From Peptococcaceae bacterium (GTDB lineage: Bacteria > Bacillota > Desulfitobacteriia > Desulfitobacteriales > Syntrophobotulaceae): a stretch of 64,000 nucleotides of DNA. The position numbers and the translations under genes were made by a program. Below are positions 1 through 8,708 of the stretch, in pieces. The stretch is from the NCBI GenBank assembly GCA_009782825.1, contig WRII01000003.1, positions 1-64,000 of the forward strand, in the 5' to 3' direction. The notes under the pieces are model-generated. The model made no database searches. It saw only the letters and a list, made by a program, of their open reading frames with translations, and was not told the origin of the DNA. Numbering within the stretch: the stretch's first letter is position 1; every line of letters begins with the position of its first letter.

Positions 1-339
1 GCGCACAATCCCATAGAATCGAGCGCGTTAAATGTTCGCCCGCTCTGTGTGGCCGGCTTCAAGGAACAACCCCGTGTTCTGGGATATTCTGCTACAACAA
101 TTAATTGGTACGCCCGGGTGAGATCTTGAATCAGGTCTGACGCACTCTTGAGCGTCTTTGCGCATAAAGTATGACGAGGTGTTGCCGATGCGTCAAAATA
201 CATAAGGTGACGGATGCCGGACATGAAACCCCCAATAGCCAATCGTCTCACACTCCGGAAGATGGGAGGGGGGTTTTCCCTTTGCAAACATAGATACAAG
301 AGATACAAAAGAGACTCACAGATCAAAGGAGGGAGGACC
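1..339. other. Region upstream of murA, no recognised gene
   Basis: No gene is recognised here. Frame 1 is open from the window edge to a TGA at 127-129 (42 codons without a start), so it could be the end of a gene lying outside the window, but the translation resembles no family I know. A run AAACCCCC near 228 pairs with GGGGGTTT near 277 across a loop of about 40 nt, and may be a weak terminator or chance. Confidence 0.3.
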
Positions 340-1590
340 ATGAACCGCTATCTCATTAACGGCAAACAGCGTCTGGAAGGCCAGATCACCACCAGTGGCT
401 CCAAAAATGCTTCTTTGCCCCTTTTAGCCGCCACATTGCTTGGCATGGGAGAAAGCACCCTCAAAAAAATACCAAGGCTCAGCGATGTAGAGCATATGGT
501 TCAAGTCTTGAAAAGCCTGGGCGCAAAAGTGGAAGATGACGGCGAAACCTTGAGCATCGACGCCCGGGTTCTGACAGGGATCTCTGTATCGGAAGAGTGT
601 ATGCGACAGATGAGAGCCTCTAACCTGATCCTTGGCCCCCTTTTGGCCCGTTTGGGGGAGGCCAGGATTCCGCTTCCGGGGGGATGCCGGATTGGGAGCA
701 GACCTATGGATCAACACCTGAAAGGCCTTGCGGCCCTGGGGGTGGATATTCAAGAAACGCACGGATATATTGAAGCGAAAGTTAAACGCATGCGGGGAGC
801 CGATATTTATTTCGATGTGCCCAGCGTTGGGGCGACGGAAAACCTTATGATGGCTGCTATGGGTGCTGACGGAACAACCTTGCTGCACAATGCCGCCCGG
901 GAGCCGGAGATCATTGATTTGCAAAATATGCTCACTGCCATGGGGGGCAAGATTATCGGGGCTGGGACAGCCACCATACGAATTGAGGGAAGACAGCCTC
1001 TTTGGGGAACCGAATATACTGTCATCCCCGACCGCATTGAGGCGGGAACGCACATGCTGGCGGCGGTTATGACCCAGGGCGATCTGGAGATCGACAATGT
1101 GATTCCTGAACATATGAGTCCCATCATCGCCAAAACTAAACAATGTGGAGCGGAGGTCACGGTTAATAACAGCTCGATTCGCGTCAAGCACACAGGCGCC
1201 ATTAACCCCATGGAAATCAAAACCCTATCCTATCCTGGATTCCCCACAGATATGCAGCCCCAATTTATGGCCCTCATGACATTGGCTCAAGGGACCAGCG
1301 TTGTTACAGAGACTATCTTTGAAAACCGCTTTCAACATGTAGACGAATTGCGGCGCATGGGAGCCAAAATCTCGGTAGAAGGCCGCAGTGCCATTGTTCA
1401 CGGAGTTGAGAGGCTGGAGGGCGCTTTTGTAGAGGCCACAGACCTGCGGGCAGGGGCTGCGCTGTTTTTAGCCGCTTTGGCCGCGGAAGAAGCCAGTGTT
1501 TTGCAAAACATAGAATACATTTTCCGAGGCTACGAGAAACTTGAAGAAAAATATCAAGCGGTAGGAGGAAAATTACAGCGTATGGTCTAA
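340..1590 (+). CDS. murA: UDP-N-acetylglucosamine 1-carboxyvinyltransferase
   Basis: MurA transfers enolpyruvate from PEP to UDP-GlcNAc, the first committed step of peptidoglycan precursor synthesis in the cytosol. The 416-residue product has the usual length. The KNASLPLLAA start of the EPSP-synthase fold is at residues 22-31, and the catalytic loop LPGGCRIGSRP carries the PEP-binding cysteine at residue 116 (the fosfomycin target). The open frame extends upstream to 214, but ATG 340 is preceded at 6-10 nt by AAAGGAGGG and matches family N-termini, so it is preferred. Followed by ftsQ and ftsZ, it belongs to a division and cell-wall cluster. Confidence 0.96.
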   Translation: MNRYLINGKQRLEGQITTSGSKNASLPLLAATLLGMGESTLKKIPRLSDVEHMVQVLKSLGAKVEDDGETLSIDARVLTGISVSEECMRQMRASNLILGPLLARLGEARIPLPGGCRIGSRPMDQHLKGLAALGVDIQETHGYIEAKVKRMRGADIYFDVPSVGATENLMMAAMGADGTTLLHNAAREPEIIDLQNMLTAMGGKIIGAGTATIRIEGRQPLWGTEYTVIPDRIEAGTHMLAAVMTQGDLEIDNVIPEHMSPIIAKTKQCGAEVTVNNSSIRVKHTGAINPMEIKTLSYPGFPTDMQPQFMALMTLAQGTSVVTETIFENRFQHVDELRRMGAKISVEGRSAIVHGVERLEGAFVEATDLRAGAALFLAALAAEEASVLQNIEYIFRGYEKLEEKYQAVGGKLQRMV

Positions 1591-1659
1591 GTATTTAACT
1601 GTTTGGTGGAATTTCCTCTTGCATCCCTGGAGAAGACAAGGTAAAATTAATAGTGAAAT

Positions 1660-1696
1660 TTGAAGTTGATACTTCAACATAGTTGATATCTCAACT
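1660..1696 (+). other. Two adjacent small hairpins between murA and ftsQ
   Basis: TTGAAG(ttgata)CTTCAA at 1660-1677 is followed at once by AGTTGA(tatc)TCAACT at 1681-1696. Both stems are perfect 6-mers built from the same GTTGA word. No T-run follows, so these look more like a processing or binding site than a terminator. The function is not known. Confidence 0.4.
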
Positions 1697-1723
1697 TTCA
1701 GAGAGAATCTGGAGGGCATAAAT

Positions 1724-2482
1724 CTGAGCAAGCTGAAAAGGGCGAGAAAACATAATGTTTCCTTTCTTTATGCGGTTGTTGCTGTTGCGGTGATTATGGC
1801 AGGGATGGTATTTGTGACAAAGTCAAGCTTGTTTGTGGTGCGGGATATTCAGGTAGAGGTCCAAGTGGAAGGTGAGCAGCTTATAGAGACGAACAGCATT
1901 ACAGAGATCCTGGGACCCGTTCAGGGAGAAAACCTTTTCCTGTTGGATACGAAGGCTTTGGCCCACAAAATTCAGCTGCATCCGCTGGTGGACAAAGTCG
2001 GATTTGAGCGCAGGCTTCCGGGAACCTTGGTTGTGAAGGTGGTGGAACGGCATCCGTTGGCTCTGATCCTGATGGGGGAGACTCATTTGCTCGAGGTAGA
2101 CGGTTCGAGCATGATTTTGCGAACATTTGAGGATGGGAAGTGGCCGGAGGTGACGTGTCCCATATTGACTGGGATCCAGCCTCAGGATATAACCGGGCCT
2201 GGCCAAAAGATTACGGATGAAGCTGTGTTCAGAGCCTTAAAATGCGCAGAGGCGATACCGGAGAGTCTCAGGGGGCATATTGATGAGCTTCATGTAGAGG
2301 ACTCGGGATCTCTCACCCTGTATCTGGATACCCGTGTGGAAGTAAGAATGGGAACGCACGATAATGATGCAGGAAATCTGCTGTTGCTTGCCGAACTCAT
2401 CAAAAGTGACAAGTATGTGCGAGTGGCCCAGTCCGTTTGCTACATTGATCTGACGTCAGGAAAACCTGCCCTCGGATTTTAA
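1724..2482 (+). CDS. ftsQ: Cell-division protein FtsQ/DivIB, probable CTG start
   Basis: This is a bitopic division protein of the FtsQ/DivIB family that bridges FtsL/FtsB and the septal synthase. A TM segment (about residues 15-33) precedes a POTRA-like domain (about 40-110, VRDIQVEVQVEGEQ and a PGTLVVKVVERHPLALI strand) and a beta domain. The first ATG in frame (1790) lies inside the TM helix. Extending to CTG 1724 adds a basic cytosolic tail (SKLKRARKHN) and puts GGAGGG 7 nt before the start, so CTG is chosen. It sits between murA and ftsZ, as in many clostridia. Confidence 0.85.
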   Translation: MSKLKRARKHNVSFLYAVVAVAVIMAGMVFVTKSSLFVVRDIQVEVQVEGEQLIETNSITEILGPVQGENLFLLDTKALAHKIQLHPLVDKVGFERRLPGTLVVKVVERHPLALILMGETHLLEVDGSSMILRTFEDGKWPEVTCPILTGIQPQDITGPGQKITDEAVFRALKCAEAIPESLRGHIDELHVEDSGSLTLYLDTRVEVRMGTHDNDAGNLLLLAELIKSDKYVRVAQSVCYIDLTSGKPALGF

Positions 2483-2502
2483 CGGATTTTAACGGAATTT
2501 AA
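2473..2502 (+). repeat. Three 10-bp tandem units over the ftsQ stop
   Basis: The unit CGGATTTTAA occurs at 2473-2482 and 2483-2492, then as CGGAATTTAA at 2493-2502, so the ftsQ stop codon is part of the first unit. A perfect 12-bp palindrome TCAAATATTTGA follows at 2517-2528. The likely origin is slippage; a regulatory role before ftsZ is possible. Confidence 0.6.
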
Positions 2503-2576
2503 ATATTTAATGGATTTCAAATATTTGAGATATAAAGTGTCGGTCATGAAATGTCGGCGGGGAGGTAGGGAAAAAG

Positions 2577-3680
2577 ATGTTGGAATTCGATACCGACGAT
2601 ACCCAATTGGTGAAGATTAAAGTTGTTGGTGTGGGCGGTGGCGGCAATAACGCCGTTAATAGGATGATAGCCGCGGGGCTCAGAGGTGTCGAATTCATGA
2701 GTGTCAACACCGATGCTCAAGCTCTCAATATGTCGAGAGCCGGGATTAAGGCGCAGATTGGTGTTAAACTGACAAAAGGGCTGGGTGCGGGCGCCAATCC
2801 GGAGATTGGCTGCAGGGCGGCTGAAGAAAGCCGTGAAGAACTGGGATCGCAGCTGGTGGGATCCGATATGGTTTTTGTGGCTGCAGGTATGGGAGGCGGT
2901 ACGGGAACCGGCGCGGCTCCTGTTGTAGCTGACGTGGCAAAGGAATTGGGGGCGCTGACCATTGGCGTGGTGACGAGACCTTTTTCTTTTGAGGGGCGCA
3001 AGAGGGCCATGCAAGCGGAACGGGGTATTATGGAGCTCCGCGACCGGGTGGATGCGCTGATTATTATTCCCAATGACCGGCTGCTTCAGGTGGTGGACAA
3101 GCATACGACGCTGCAGCAGGCTTTTCAGATTGCGGACGATATTCTGCTCAAAGGGGTGCAGGGTATTTCCGATGCTATTATTGTTCCGGGGCTGATCAAT
3201 GTGGACTTTGCGGATGTGAAGACCATTATGGCTGACACAGGATCCGCTCTCATGGGCATCGGTGAATCGGAAGGGGAAGGACGCGCGAAAGACGCGGCCA
3301 GCAAGGCGATTTCCAGTCCGCTGCTGGAGACATCCATTACGGGAGCTATGGGGATCCTCTGTAATATTACAGGGGGGTACGATGTGACCATGTTTGAAGT
3401 TCATGAGGCTATGGAGATCATCGCCGAAGCGGCTGATCCGGAAGCTAATATTATATTCGGGGCGATTTTTGAAGAGGGGATGCATGAGAAAGTTAAAATT
3501 ACGGTGATTGCCACGGGATTCGATCATAATATTCCGGCCAGCCAGCCGTCGATGCCGATAAATAAACCGCAGAACAAGCAGTTGCCGGAGGAATTGGAGC
3601 CTCTCGTGGCGTCACAGCAGGTTCCGCCTTTTGGGACTGAAATTGAAATTCCCAGTTTTTTGCGCTATAAGAAACTTTAA
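2577..3680 (+). CDS. ftsZ: Cell-division GTPase FtsZ
   Basis: This is the tubulin-like GTPase that forms the cytokinetic Z-ring. The 367 residues carry the GTP-binding N-terminus ([15 protein letters not shown], about 14-28), the tubulin signature [10 protein letters not shown] at about 105-114, the T7 catalytic loop region ([11 protein letters not shown]) and a short C-terminal tail ending in [11 protein letters not shown], the peptide that binds FtsA/SepF. GGGGAGGTAGGG lies before the ATG. mntP follows after 2 nt; spoIIGA/sigE, which often follow ftsZ in spore formers, are absent here. Confidence 0.97.
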   Translation: MLEFDTDDTQLVKIKVVGVGGGGNNAVNRMIAAGLRGVEFMSVNTDAQALNMSRAGIKAQIGVKLTKGLGAGANPEIGCRAAEESREELGSQLVGSDMVFVAAGMGGGTGTGAAPVVADVAKELGALTIGVVTRPFSFEGRKRAMQAERGIMELRDRVDALIIIPNDRLLQVVDKHTTLQQAFQIADDILLKGVQGISDAIIVPGLINVDFADVKTIMADTGSALMGIGESEGEGRAKDAASKAISSPLLETSITGAMGILCNITGGYDVTMFEVHEAMEIIAEAADPEANIIFGAIFEEGMHEKVKITVIATGFDHNIPASQPSMPINKPQNKQLPEELEPLVASQQVPPFGTEIEIPSFLRYKKL

Positions 3681-3682
3681 AG

Positions 3683-4318
3683 ATGAGTTTATTGGAACTC
3701 TTTTTGATTGCTATTGGATTATCCATGGATGCGTTTGCTGTGGCTGTTTGCATCGGCTTGACAATGAAGAGGATCACTCTGAAAAAATCCTTGATCGTCG
3801 GAGTGTACTTTGGTATTTTTCAGGCGGGTATGCCCCTTATCGGATATGTTCTGGGTATGCAGTTTGCGGATACAATTGTAGCTTTTGACCATTGGGTCGC
3901 CTTTGCTTTGCTTGGTTTTATCGGGGGTAAAATGGTTGTGGAAAGTTTTAAGCAGGAAGGATGTCCTGATCGGGAATGTCCCGCTGAAACATGCCTGGAC
4001 AGAGAGTGTCCCGGAGGAGAACGTCCTCATGCTCAGGAAGCTTCCCTGAAGCTTGCCCCCATGCTGCCTCTGGCGCTTGCCACGAGTATTGACGCGCTGG
4101 CTATGGGCGTCCCTTTTGCTTTTCTGAAGGTCGATATCATACCGGCGGTCTTATTTATCGGGATCACGACCCTTGTCTTATCTACGGCTGGGGTAAAAAT
4201 CGGCAATGTATTTGGGACGAGGTTTAAAGGCAAAGCCGAGCTTGCCGGGGGTATCATATTGGTCGTGATGGGGGTGAAGATATTGCTTGAGCATATGGGC
4301 ATTATGACTATAGGATAG
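3683..4318 (+). CDS. mntP: Manganese efflux pump MntP family
   Basis: This is a six-helix membrane protein of the MntP (DUF204/YebN) family, which exports Mn2+. The two homologous halves each begin with the family motif: SMDAFAVAVCIGL near residue 14 and TSIDALAMGVPFA near residue 135. The central loop (about 92-120) has a cysteine-rich repeat-like stretch (CPDREC, CLDREC, CPGGE) that usual MntP proteins lack and that could bind metal. It starts 2 nt after the ftsZ stop, so co-translation is likely. I see no yybP-ykoY type riboswitch leader, since there is no room for one. Confidence 0.9.
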   Translation: MSLLELFLIAIGLSMDAFAVAVCIGLTMKRITLKKSLIVGVYFGIFQAGMPLIGYVLGMQFADTIVAFDHWVAFALLGFIGGKMVVESFKQEGCPDRECPAETCLDRECPGGERPHAQEASLKLAPMLPLALATSIDALAMGVPFAFLKVDIIPAVLFIGITTLVLSTAGVKIGNVFGTRFKGKAELAGGIILVVMGVKILLEHMGIMTIG

Positions 4319-4373
4319 ACATAACAGGAACATGTAAAAAGTATAGGTTTGGAAAAAGAAAAGGAGGGTTACT

Positions 4374-4820
4374 ATGTGGAACTTGTCTCAACGTCACATA
4401 AAAAGCTGGACTTTTATTTGTGTTATGATTTTATGCGCATGTGTATTTTCCGCTTGCAGCAGCAAGAGACTGGATGCTCCATCCGTACCGGATTCAGACA
4501 ATACTGCCGTTTACCAAAAGATAACCGCCAAGGAAGCCAAGGAAATGATGGACAGCGGAAAGCCGTATATCTTGCTTGACGTCCGCACCAATGAAGAATA
4601 TGCGGAAAAGCGAATCGACGGTGCGCTCCTGATTCCCAACTATGAAATCGCTGAAAGAGCTGCTGTTGAACTCCCGGATCAGTCCGCCTTAATTCTGGTC
4701 TACTGCCGCAGCGGCGGCAGGAGCGCTGCGGCGGCTCTTGAACTCATTGGCATGGGATATACAAATGTTTATGATCTGGGTGGCATCAATAATTGGCCGT
4801 TTGAGACGGTGAGCGGGTAG
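4374..4820 (+). CDS. Rhodanese-domain lipoprotein
   Basis: This is a secreted, lipid-anchored single-domain rhodanese (sulfurtransferase). The N-terminal signal sequence ends in the lipobox FSAC (Cys about 27). The rhodanese domain spans about 45-145, with LLDVRTNEEY at its start and the active-site loop YCRSGGRSA carrying the persulfide cysteine. AAAGGAGGG precedes the ATG. A divergent start at 4349 in another frame is a shadow. The ArsR-type regulator 207 bp downstream has persulfide-sensor cysteines, suggesting a role in sulfane-sulfur handling outside the membrane. Confidence 0.9.
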   Translation: MWNLSQRHIKSWTFICVMILCACVFSACSSKRLDAPSVPDSDNTAVYQKITAKEAKEMMDSGKPYILLDVRTNEEYAEKRIDGALLIPNYEIAERAAVELPDQSALILVYCRSGGRSAAAALELIGMGYTNVYDLGGINNWPFETVSG

Positions 4821-4853
4821 CGGGAATGGGTAGCAGGTAGCGGGAATGGGTAC
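4816..4853. repeat. 20-bp tandem repeat, two units
   Basis: The unit GGTAGCGGGAATGGGTAGCA is present about 1.9 times, starting within the last codons of the rhodanese gene. The rest of 4854-5027 is AT-rich leader for the next gene and shows no gene. Confidence 0.6.
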
Positions 4854-5027
4854 TTCTGTTAAAAAAAAGGATGGAATGCTGGAACTTAATCGCGAATAAT
4901 AGTACAATGAACATAGAATAAATTGTAAAGGAGATACTTGTATAAAGTACATCTGTATGGGAAAATACAAGGGATAACGTCAAAGTTATTGCCTTACAGT
5001 TCCTTAATCAAGAAAGAGGTTATGTAA

Positions 5028-5309
5028 GTGAAAGAAAAAGCCAAAAAGATAGCCGAATTGTTAAAAGTATTGGCCAATGAAAACCGGTTGATTATTTTTT
5101 GCGTATTGATGGAAACCCCTATGACAGTCGGCGAAATTGCCAAACACGTGCCCAAAATTACAGCTCCGGCCTTATCACAGCATCTGGCTCTCCTTAAAGC
5201 CCATGGGATTCTTGAATCAGAAAAAGTCGGCTTGACTGTGACATACTCTATTTCCGATTATCGTGTAAAAGAAATCATCAATGTCTTATTAAAATGCTAT
5301 GGGCAGTGA
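5028..5309 (+). CDS. ArsR/SmtB-family regulator, possible persulfide sensor
   Basis: This is a 93-residue winged-helix repressor with the recognition helix in PALSQHLALLKAHGIL (about 49-64). It starts at GTG 5028 behind AAGAAAGAGGT. It lacks the ELCVCDL metal site of ArsR. Its only cysteines are C25 (RLIIFC) and C90 (KCYGQ), 65 residues apart, very close to the spacing of the two redox cysteines in BigR/SqrR persulfide sensors, and the rhodanese gene is next door. Persulfide sensing is an inference; the ArsR fold is clear. Confidence 0.88.
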   Translation: MKEKAKKIAELLKVLANENRLIIFCVLMETPMTVGEIAKHVPKITAPALSQHLALLKAHGILESEKVGLTVTYSISDYRVKEIINVLLKCYGQ

Positions 5310-5323
5310 AAGGAGAAAGATGA

Positions 5324-6250
5324 ATGTCCGATATTAAAAAATATGAACCTCTTTGGAACGCCTGGTATGTAGAGTCCCTGATAGGGCAGGGTGAATTCAG
5401 CAAAGTCTATAAAATCCGCCAGGAGGCTGCTGGCAAAACCTATTACTCGGCAGTTAAAATCATCTCAATCCCCCTTGATGACAATGAAATTCGACAGATG
5501 AAGAGGGAAGGGTTCGATGATGCCGCCATGCGGGAGTTTTTGCGGGACTTTGCCAAAAACATCTTTTCCGAAATCGAACTCATGAATGAATTTCGCGGAA
5601 AAAGCCATATTGTCAGTTTTGAGGATTCCCTGATTATTGAAGACAGAAATTCCATCGGCTATGATATTCTGATTCGTATGGAACTCCTGACAAGTCTTGC
5701 CGATTTTACAACGGACACATTTCTGCCCCAGGCTGAAGTGGTTAAGCTGGGTATCCATATGTGCCGCGCCCTGGAGCTGTGTGCCCGGAAAAATATCATT
5801 CACAGGGATATCAAACCCGAAAATATCTTTGTATCCCCCAAGGATTACAAACTGGGTGATTTTGGCATAGCCCGGCAAATTGAGCGCACATCATCCCAAC
5901 TCTCCAAAAAAGGGACCAATACTTACATGGCGCCGGAAGTTTTCAGATATGAAGCCTACGGCGCGGGGGCGGATATCTATTCCCTGGGGATTGTTCTGTA
6001 CAGCCTTTTGAACCAAAACCGGACTCCCTTTTTGCCGGAATTTCCGGAGCCCGCCCTGCTGAGCCACAGGGAGGCAGCGATGAGAAGGCGCATGAACGGA
6101 GAAACTATACCTGCTCTTAAGGGGATCGACCCGGAGCTGAACGGCCTCATTTTAAAAGCTTGCGCTTATGACCGCCAGGATCGCTTTTCCAGCCCCGGGG
6201 AGATGCGCGAGGCCCTTGAAATCATAGCGAGGACTGCAGGAGAACGATGA
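5324..6250 (+). CDS. Soluble Hanks-type Ser/Thr protein kinase
   Basis: This 308-residue kinase has no membrane segment. The glycine loop GQGEFSKVY is at 21-29, the ATP lysine K45 (SAVK), the catalytic IIHRDIKPEN with D162, then DFGIAR and the APE motif (MAPEVF), so it should be active. It begins MSDIKKYEPLW, a leader shared with the other kinases at 6251, 40753 and 47635. Its stop abuts the ATG of the next kinase with no gap, and the DNA around both starts is nearly the same, which shows a tandem duplication in one operon behind the ArsR-like gene. Confidence 0.93.
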   Translation: MSDIKKYEPLWNAWYVESLIGQGEFSKVYKIRQEAAGKTYYSAVKIISIPLDDNEIRQMKREGFDDAAMREFLRDFAKNIFSEIELMNEFRGKSHIVSFEDSLIIEDRNSIGYDILIRMELLTSLADFTTDTFLPQAEVVKLGIHMCRALELCARKNIIHRDIKPENIFVSPKDYKLGDFGIARQIERTSSQLSKKGTNTYMAPEVFRYEAYGAGADIYSLGIVLYSLLNQNRTPFLPEFPEPALLSHREAAMRRRMNGETIPALKGIDPELNGLILKACAYDRQDRFSSPGEMREALEIIARTAGER

Positions 6251-7963
6251 ATGTCTGATATTAAAAGACATGAACCTCTTTGGGATGCCTGGTATGTGGA
6301 ATCCCTGATCGGGCAAGGCGCTTTCAGCAAGGTCTACAAAATCCGCAAGGACGCGTTTGGTCAGGCCTATTATTCGGCGCTTAAAGTCATCTCGATACCC
6401 CAGAATGATCATGACATCCAGCAGATGAAAAGAGAAGGGCTCGATGATTTTGCTACTTGGAGAGTGTTGGAGGATCTGGCCAGAAACGTTTTTTCCGAAA
6501 TCGAACTGATGAATAGGCTGCGCGGAAACAGTCATATTGTCAGTTTTGAGGATTCTCTGATTCTTGAAAACAAGGAGTCAGGCGGCTGGGATATTCTGAT
6601 TCGTATGGAACTCCTGACAAGTTTGGCGGATGTTGCGGCAGGCACATTTCTGCCTCAGGATGAAGTTGTCAAGCTGGGTATCCACATGTGCCGCGCCTTG
6701 GAGCTGTGCGCCCTGAATAGAATCATTCACAGGGACATCAAGCCCGATAATATTTTCCTGTCTCCGTACGGCGACTACAAACTGGGCGATTTTGGCATAG
6801 CCCGGCAAATTGAGCGTACATCATCGGGATTATCTAAAAAGGGAACAAATAGTTACATGGCGCCGGAGGTGTTCAGGTATGAATCCTACGGTGCGGGGGC
6901 GGATATATACTCCTTGGGGGTTGTTCTGTACAGCCTTTTGAACCAGAACCGGACTCCGTTTCTGCCGGAATATCCCAAACTTATTCTGATTGGGGACCGG
7001 GAGCAGGCCATGCATAAACGTATGAACGGAGAAGCGGTGCCTCCTCTTAAGGGAGTTGGTTCTGAACTGAACGGCCTCATTTTGAAAGCGTGTGCCTATA
7101 ACCGCCAGGATCGCTTTTCCGGTCCCACGGAAATGCGAGAGCTCCTTGAGAATCTGGAAAAGTCGGCGAAGCCGAGAGGCACAGATATGACAGAAGCGTT
7201 ATTCCGGGAAAAATCAGCACGCCGCCGGAAGCCATTCTTAATAGGGGTGGTGTTGGCATCAGCGTTGGTGTTGGCATTGGTAATTTGGGGATTGTTTTTT
7301 CTTTGGCCCCACACAAATTCTGAGGGTAACACAGTCACCCCTGAGGATCAGATCGATCCGCCACCACCCTCTGAATCGGAATCTGATCCCCTGCAGTCTG
7401 ACATTCAAGTTCTGCTGTCAGATAGTTTTGACGCCTATCCCATAGGGTCACCGCCGCCCGGTTGGACCACCAATACTTCCGGCGGCCCTGTTACGATCGA
7501 GGAGGCTCCTGGCAGCGGTGAAAAGAGTTTGAAGATTACGAAACCTGAGGCAAACACGGGTTTTTCCACAGCACACAAAAGGCTCAGCGATGTACAATCA
7601 TCCGGGGTCATAATCTACGAAGCCCGAGTCATGACACCGGATACTCAAGGCAAAATATTTCTGATGATGTGGGAGAAAACACAAAAGGAAATCCCGTTTA
7701 AAATAACTTTGGATGATAAAAGGATCATGGTAAACGACACGACGTTTGTCCAAGCATTTGTCCCTTCCAAGTGGATTCATATTGTGGCAAAGCTGAACAT
7801 TGATACTCGGAAGATCGACCTTACTATTGATGATGTCGACAAAGGAACCTTTAATTTTTATAGGAACACGGACGATGTGGGCGCAGTCATATTCAGTGTT
7901 CATCCTGGTTTTATGGGGACTTTGTATGTTAATTATTTTCGCGTGACAAGGGAAAAAGGATGA
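6251..7963 (+). CDS. Membrane Ser/Thr kinase with lectin-like outer domain
   Basis: This receptor-type kinase has a cytosolic kinase domain at 1-305 (GQGAFSKVY, HRDIKPDN with D162, DFGIAR, MAPEVF), a basic stretch RRRK, one TM helix at about 329-352, a Pro/Ser linker, then about 180 outer residues. The outer part (SFDAYPIGSPPPGW onward) resembles the concanavalin A/LamG-like beta-sandwich of carbohydrate-binding and DUF1080-type proteins, not PASTA repeats. It may sense a wall or exogenous glycan (inference). It is the tandem paralogue of the preceding soluble kinase. A coiled-coil gene converges 5 bp downstream. Confidence 0.9.
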   Translation: MSDIKRHEPLWDAWYVESLIGQGAFSKVYKIRKDAFGQAYYSALKVISIPQNDHDIQQMKREGLDDFATWRVLEDLARNVFSEIELMNRLRGNSHIVSFEDSLILENKESGGWDILIRMELLTSLADVAAGTFLPQDEVVKLGIHMCRALELCALNRIIHRDIKPDNIFLSPYGDYKLGDFGIARQIERTSSGLSKKGTNSYMAPEVFRYESYGAGADIYSLGVVLYSLLNQNRTPFLPEYPKLILIGDREQAMHKRMNGEAVPPLKGVGSELNGLILKACAYNRQDRFSGPTEMRELLENLEKSAKPRGTDMTEALFREKSARRRKPFLIGVVLASALVLALVIWGLFFLWPHTNSEGNTVTPEDQIDPPPPSESESDPLQSDIQVLLSDSFDAYPIGSPPPGWTTNTSGGPVTIEEAPGSGEKSLKITKPEANTGFSTAHKRLSDVQSSGVIIYEARVMTPDTQGKIFLMMWEKTQKEIPFKITLDDKRIMVNDTTFVQAFVPSKWIHIVAKLNIDTRKIDLTIDDVDKGTFNFYRNTDDVGAVIFSVHPGFMGTLYVNYFRVTREKG

Positions 7964-7968
7964 TACTT

Positions 7969-8406
7969 TTATTGAGTCATCCTTTGCTCTCTAATATAAT
8001 ACTCCACAGCAGACATTTTGTGTTCCAACGTCTCAACGCGTTCCGCAACATTCAGAACAGCATTCATTTTTTCATTTAATCCCGCATGGCCTTCCATCGT
8101 TATTTTTATGGCTTTACTTATGTCATGTTCGACTTTAATTTCAAGCTTTCTTAATCGTTTATCTACCTCAGTGACTTTTTCTTTAACTTCAGAAATCTCC
8201 TTGCCCATACTGTCAAAACGCTTGTCCATCCCGTCAAAACGCTTGTCCACACCGTCAAAACGCTTGTCCACACCGTCAAAACGCTTATCCAGCCCTTCTT
8301 GCATCGTGGCTAACTTTGAATCAAAAACCTCTTCGGTTCGGGCTAGCCTTGTTTCTACCACGTCCACAAGAACTAATTTCAATTCTTGCATTTCTTCTTT
8401 TGTCAT
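7969..8406 (-). CDS. Coiled-coil protein with seven-residue repeats
   Basis: This 145-residue, highly charged protein has no signal peptide or TM. Residues about 35-75 repeat the heptad DKRFDGV four to five times and the rest continues as coiled coil (ISEVKEKVTEVDKRLRKLE). The frame opens at GTG 8415, but ATG 8406 has GAGGTG 7 nt upstream and is preferred. It is similar in style to small t-SNARE-like or DUF1640-like coiled coils that often accompany nucleases of the Rpn type, but no function is assigned. Confidence 0.75.
   Translation of the reverse strand: MTKEEMQELKLVLVDVVETRLARTEEVFDSKLATMQEGLDKRFDGVDKRFDGVDKRFDGMDKRFDSMGKEISEVKEKVTEVDKRLRKLEIKVEHDISKAIKITMEGHAGLNEKMNAVLNVAERVETLEHKMSAVEYYIREQRMTQ
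8212..8295. repeat. 21-bp tandem repeat inside coiled-coil gene
   Basis: Four units of 21 bp start at 8212, 8233, 8254 and 8275, each beginning GTCAAAACGCTTGTCCA on the plus strand. Each unit encodes one heptad. The units have no spacers, so this is not CRISPR. Confidence 0.85.
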
Positions 8407-8498
8407 GTCGTTCACCTCACCTATAACGTCTTAAGTCTTCTATAAAGTCTTTAGATATGATTGTAACATAAATGAGGATAGGCTGTCATTATAACCAA

Positions 8499-8665
8499 GG
8501 TCACAAGGCCATTTCCCCAAAAGTTTTGCCAAAAACCCCGAAAACGGCAAAACTTTTTCAATTAATGCGAACTCAGTTGACATTTTTCGCGAATCTATTG
8601 TCTTTGGTCCAAACTATATACAAAGCCCCATGTTTCAGCTACAATAAGCGTAATAACGTTATTAT
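8499..8665 (+). repeat. Interspersed repeat A, copy 1 (full length)
   Basis: This is the first of five copies or fragments of a repeat of about 165 bp (others at 16178, 17691, 18529 and 19555). It opens GGTCACAAGGCCATTTCCCC, then has a 12-bp perfect stem AAAAGTTTTGCC/GGCAAAACTTTT (8519-8530 with 8546-8557, 15-nt loop) followed by T residues, and ends in the palindrome AATAACGTTATT (8652-8663). The array gene at 8709 starts 44 bp beyond it. The first half could terminate transcription and the second half could carry a promoter; both are inferences. Confidence 0.85.
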
Positions 8666-8708
8666 GGTTTACAATAAAAACATCATTATGTATAAATGGG
8701 AGATAACC

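Noticed and set aside
1-129. End of a MurG or MurB gene before murA
   Set aside because: The 42 open codons do not resemble the C-terminus of either protein, and the stretch is too short to decide.
2544-3527. Long minus-strand ORF across ftsZ
   Set aside because: Shadow frame of a highly conserved gene; the product resembles nothing.
3600-3690. Mn riboswitch (yybP-ykoY type) before mntP
   Set aside because: Only 2 nt separate ftsZ and mntP, and I see no such structure in the end of ftsZ.
8212-8295. Regular repeats that could look like a CRISPR array
   Set aside because: Units are contiguous 21-mers with no spacers and encode coiled-coil heptads; no cas genes are near.
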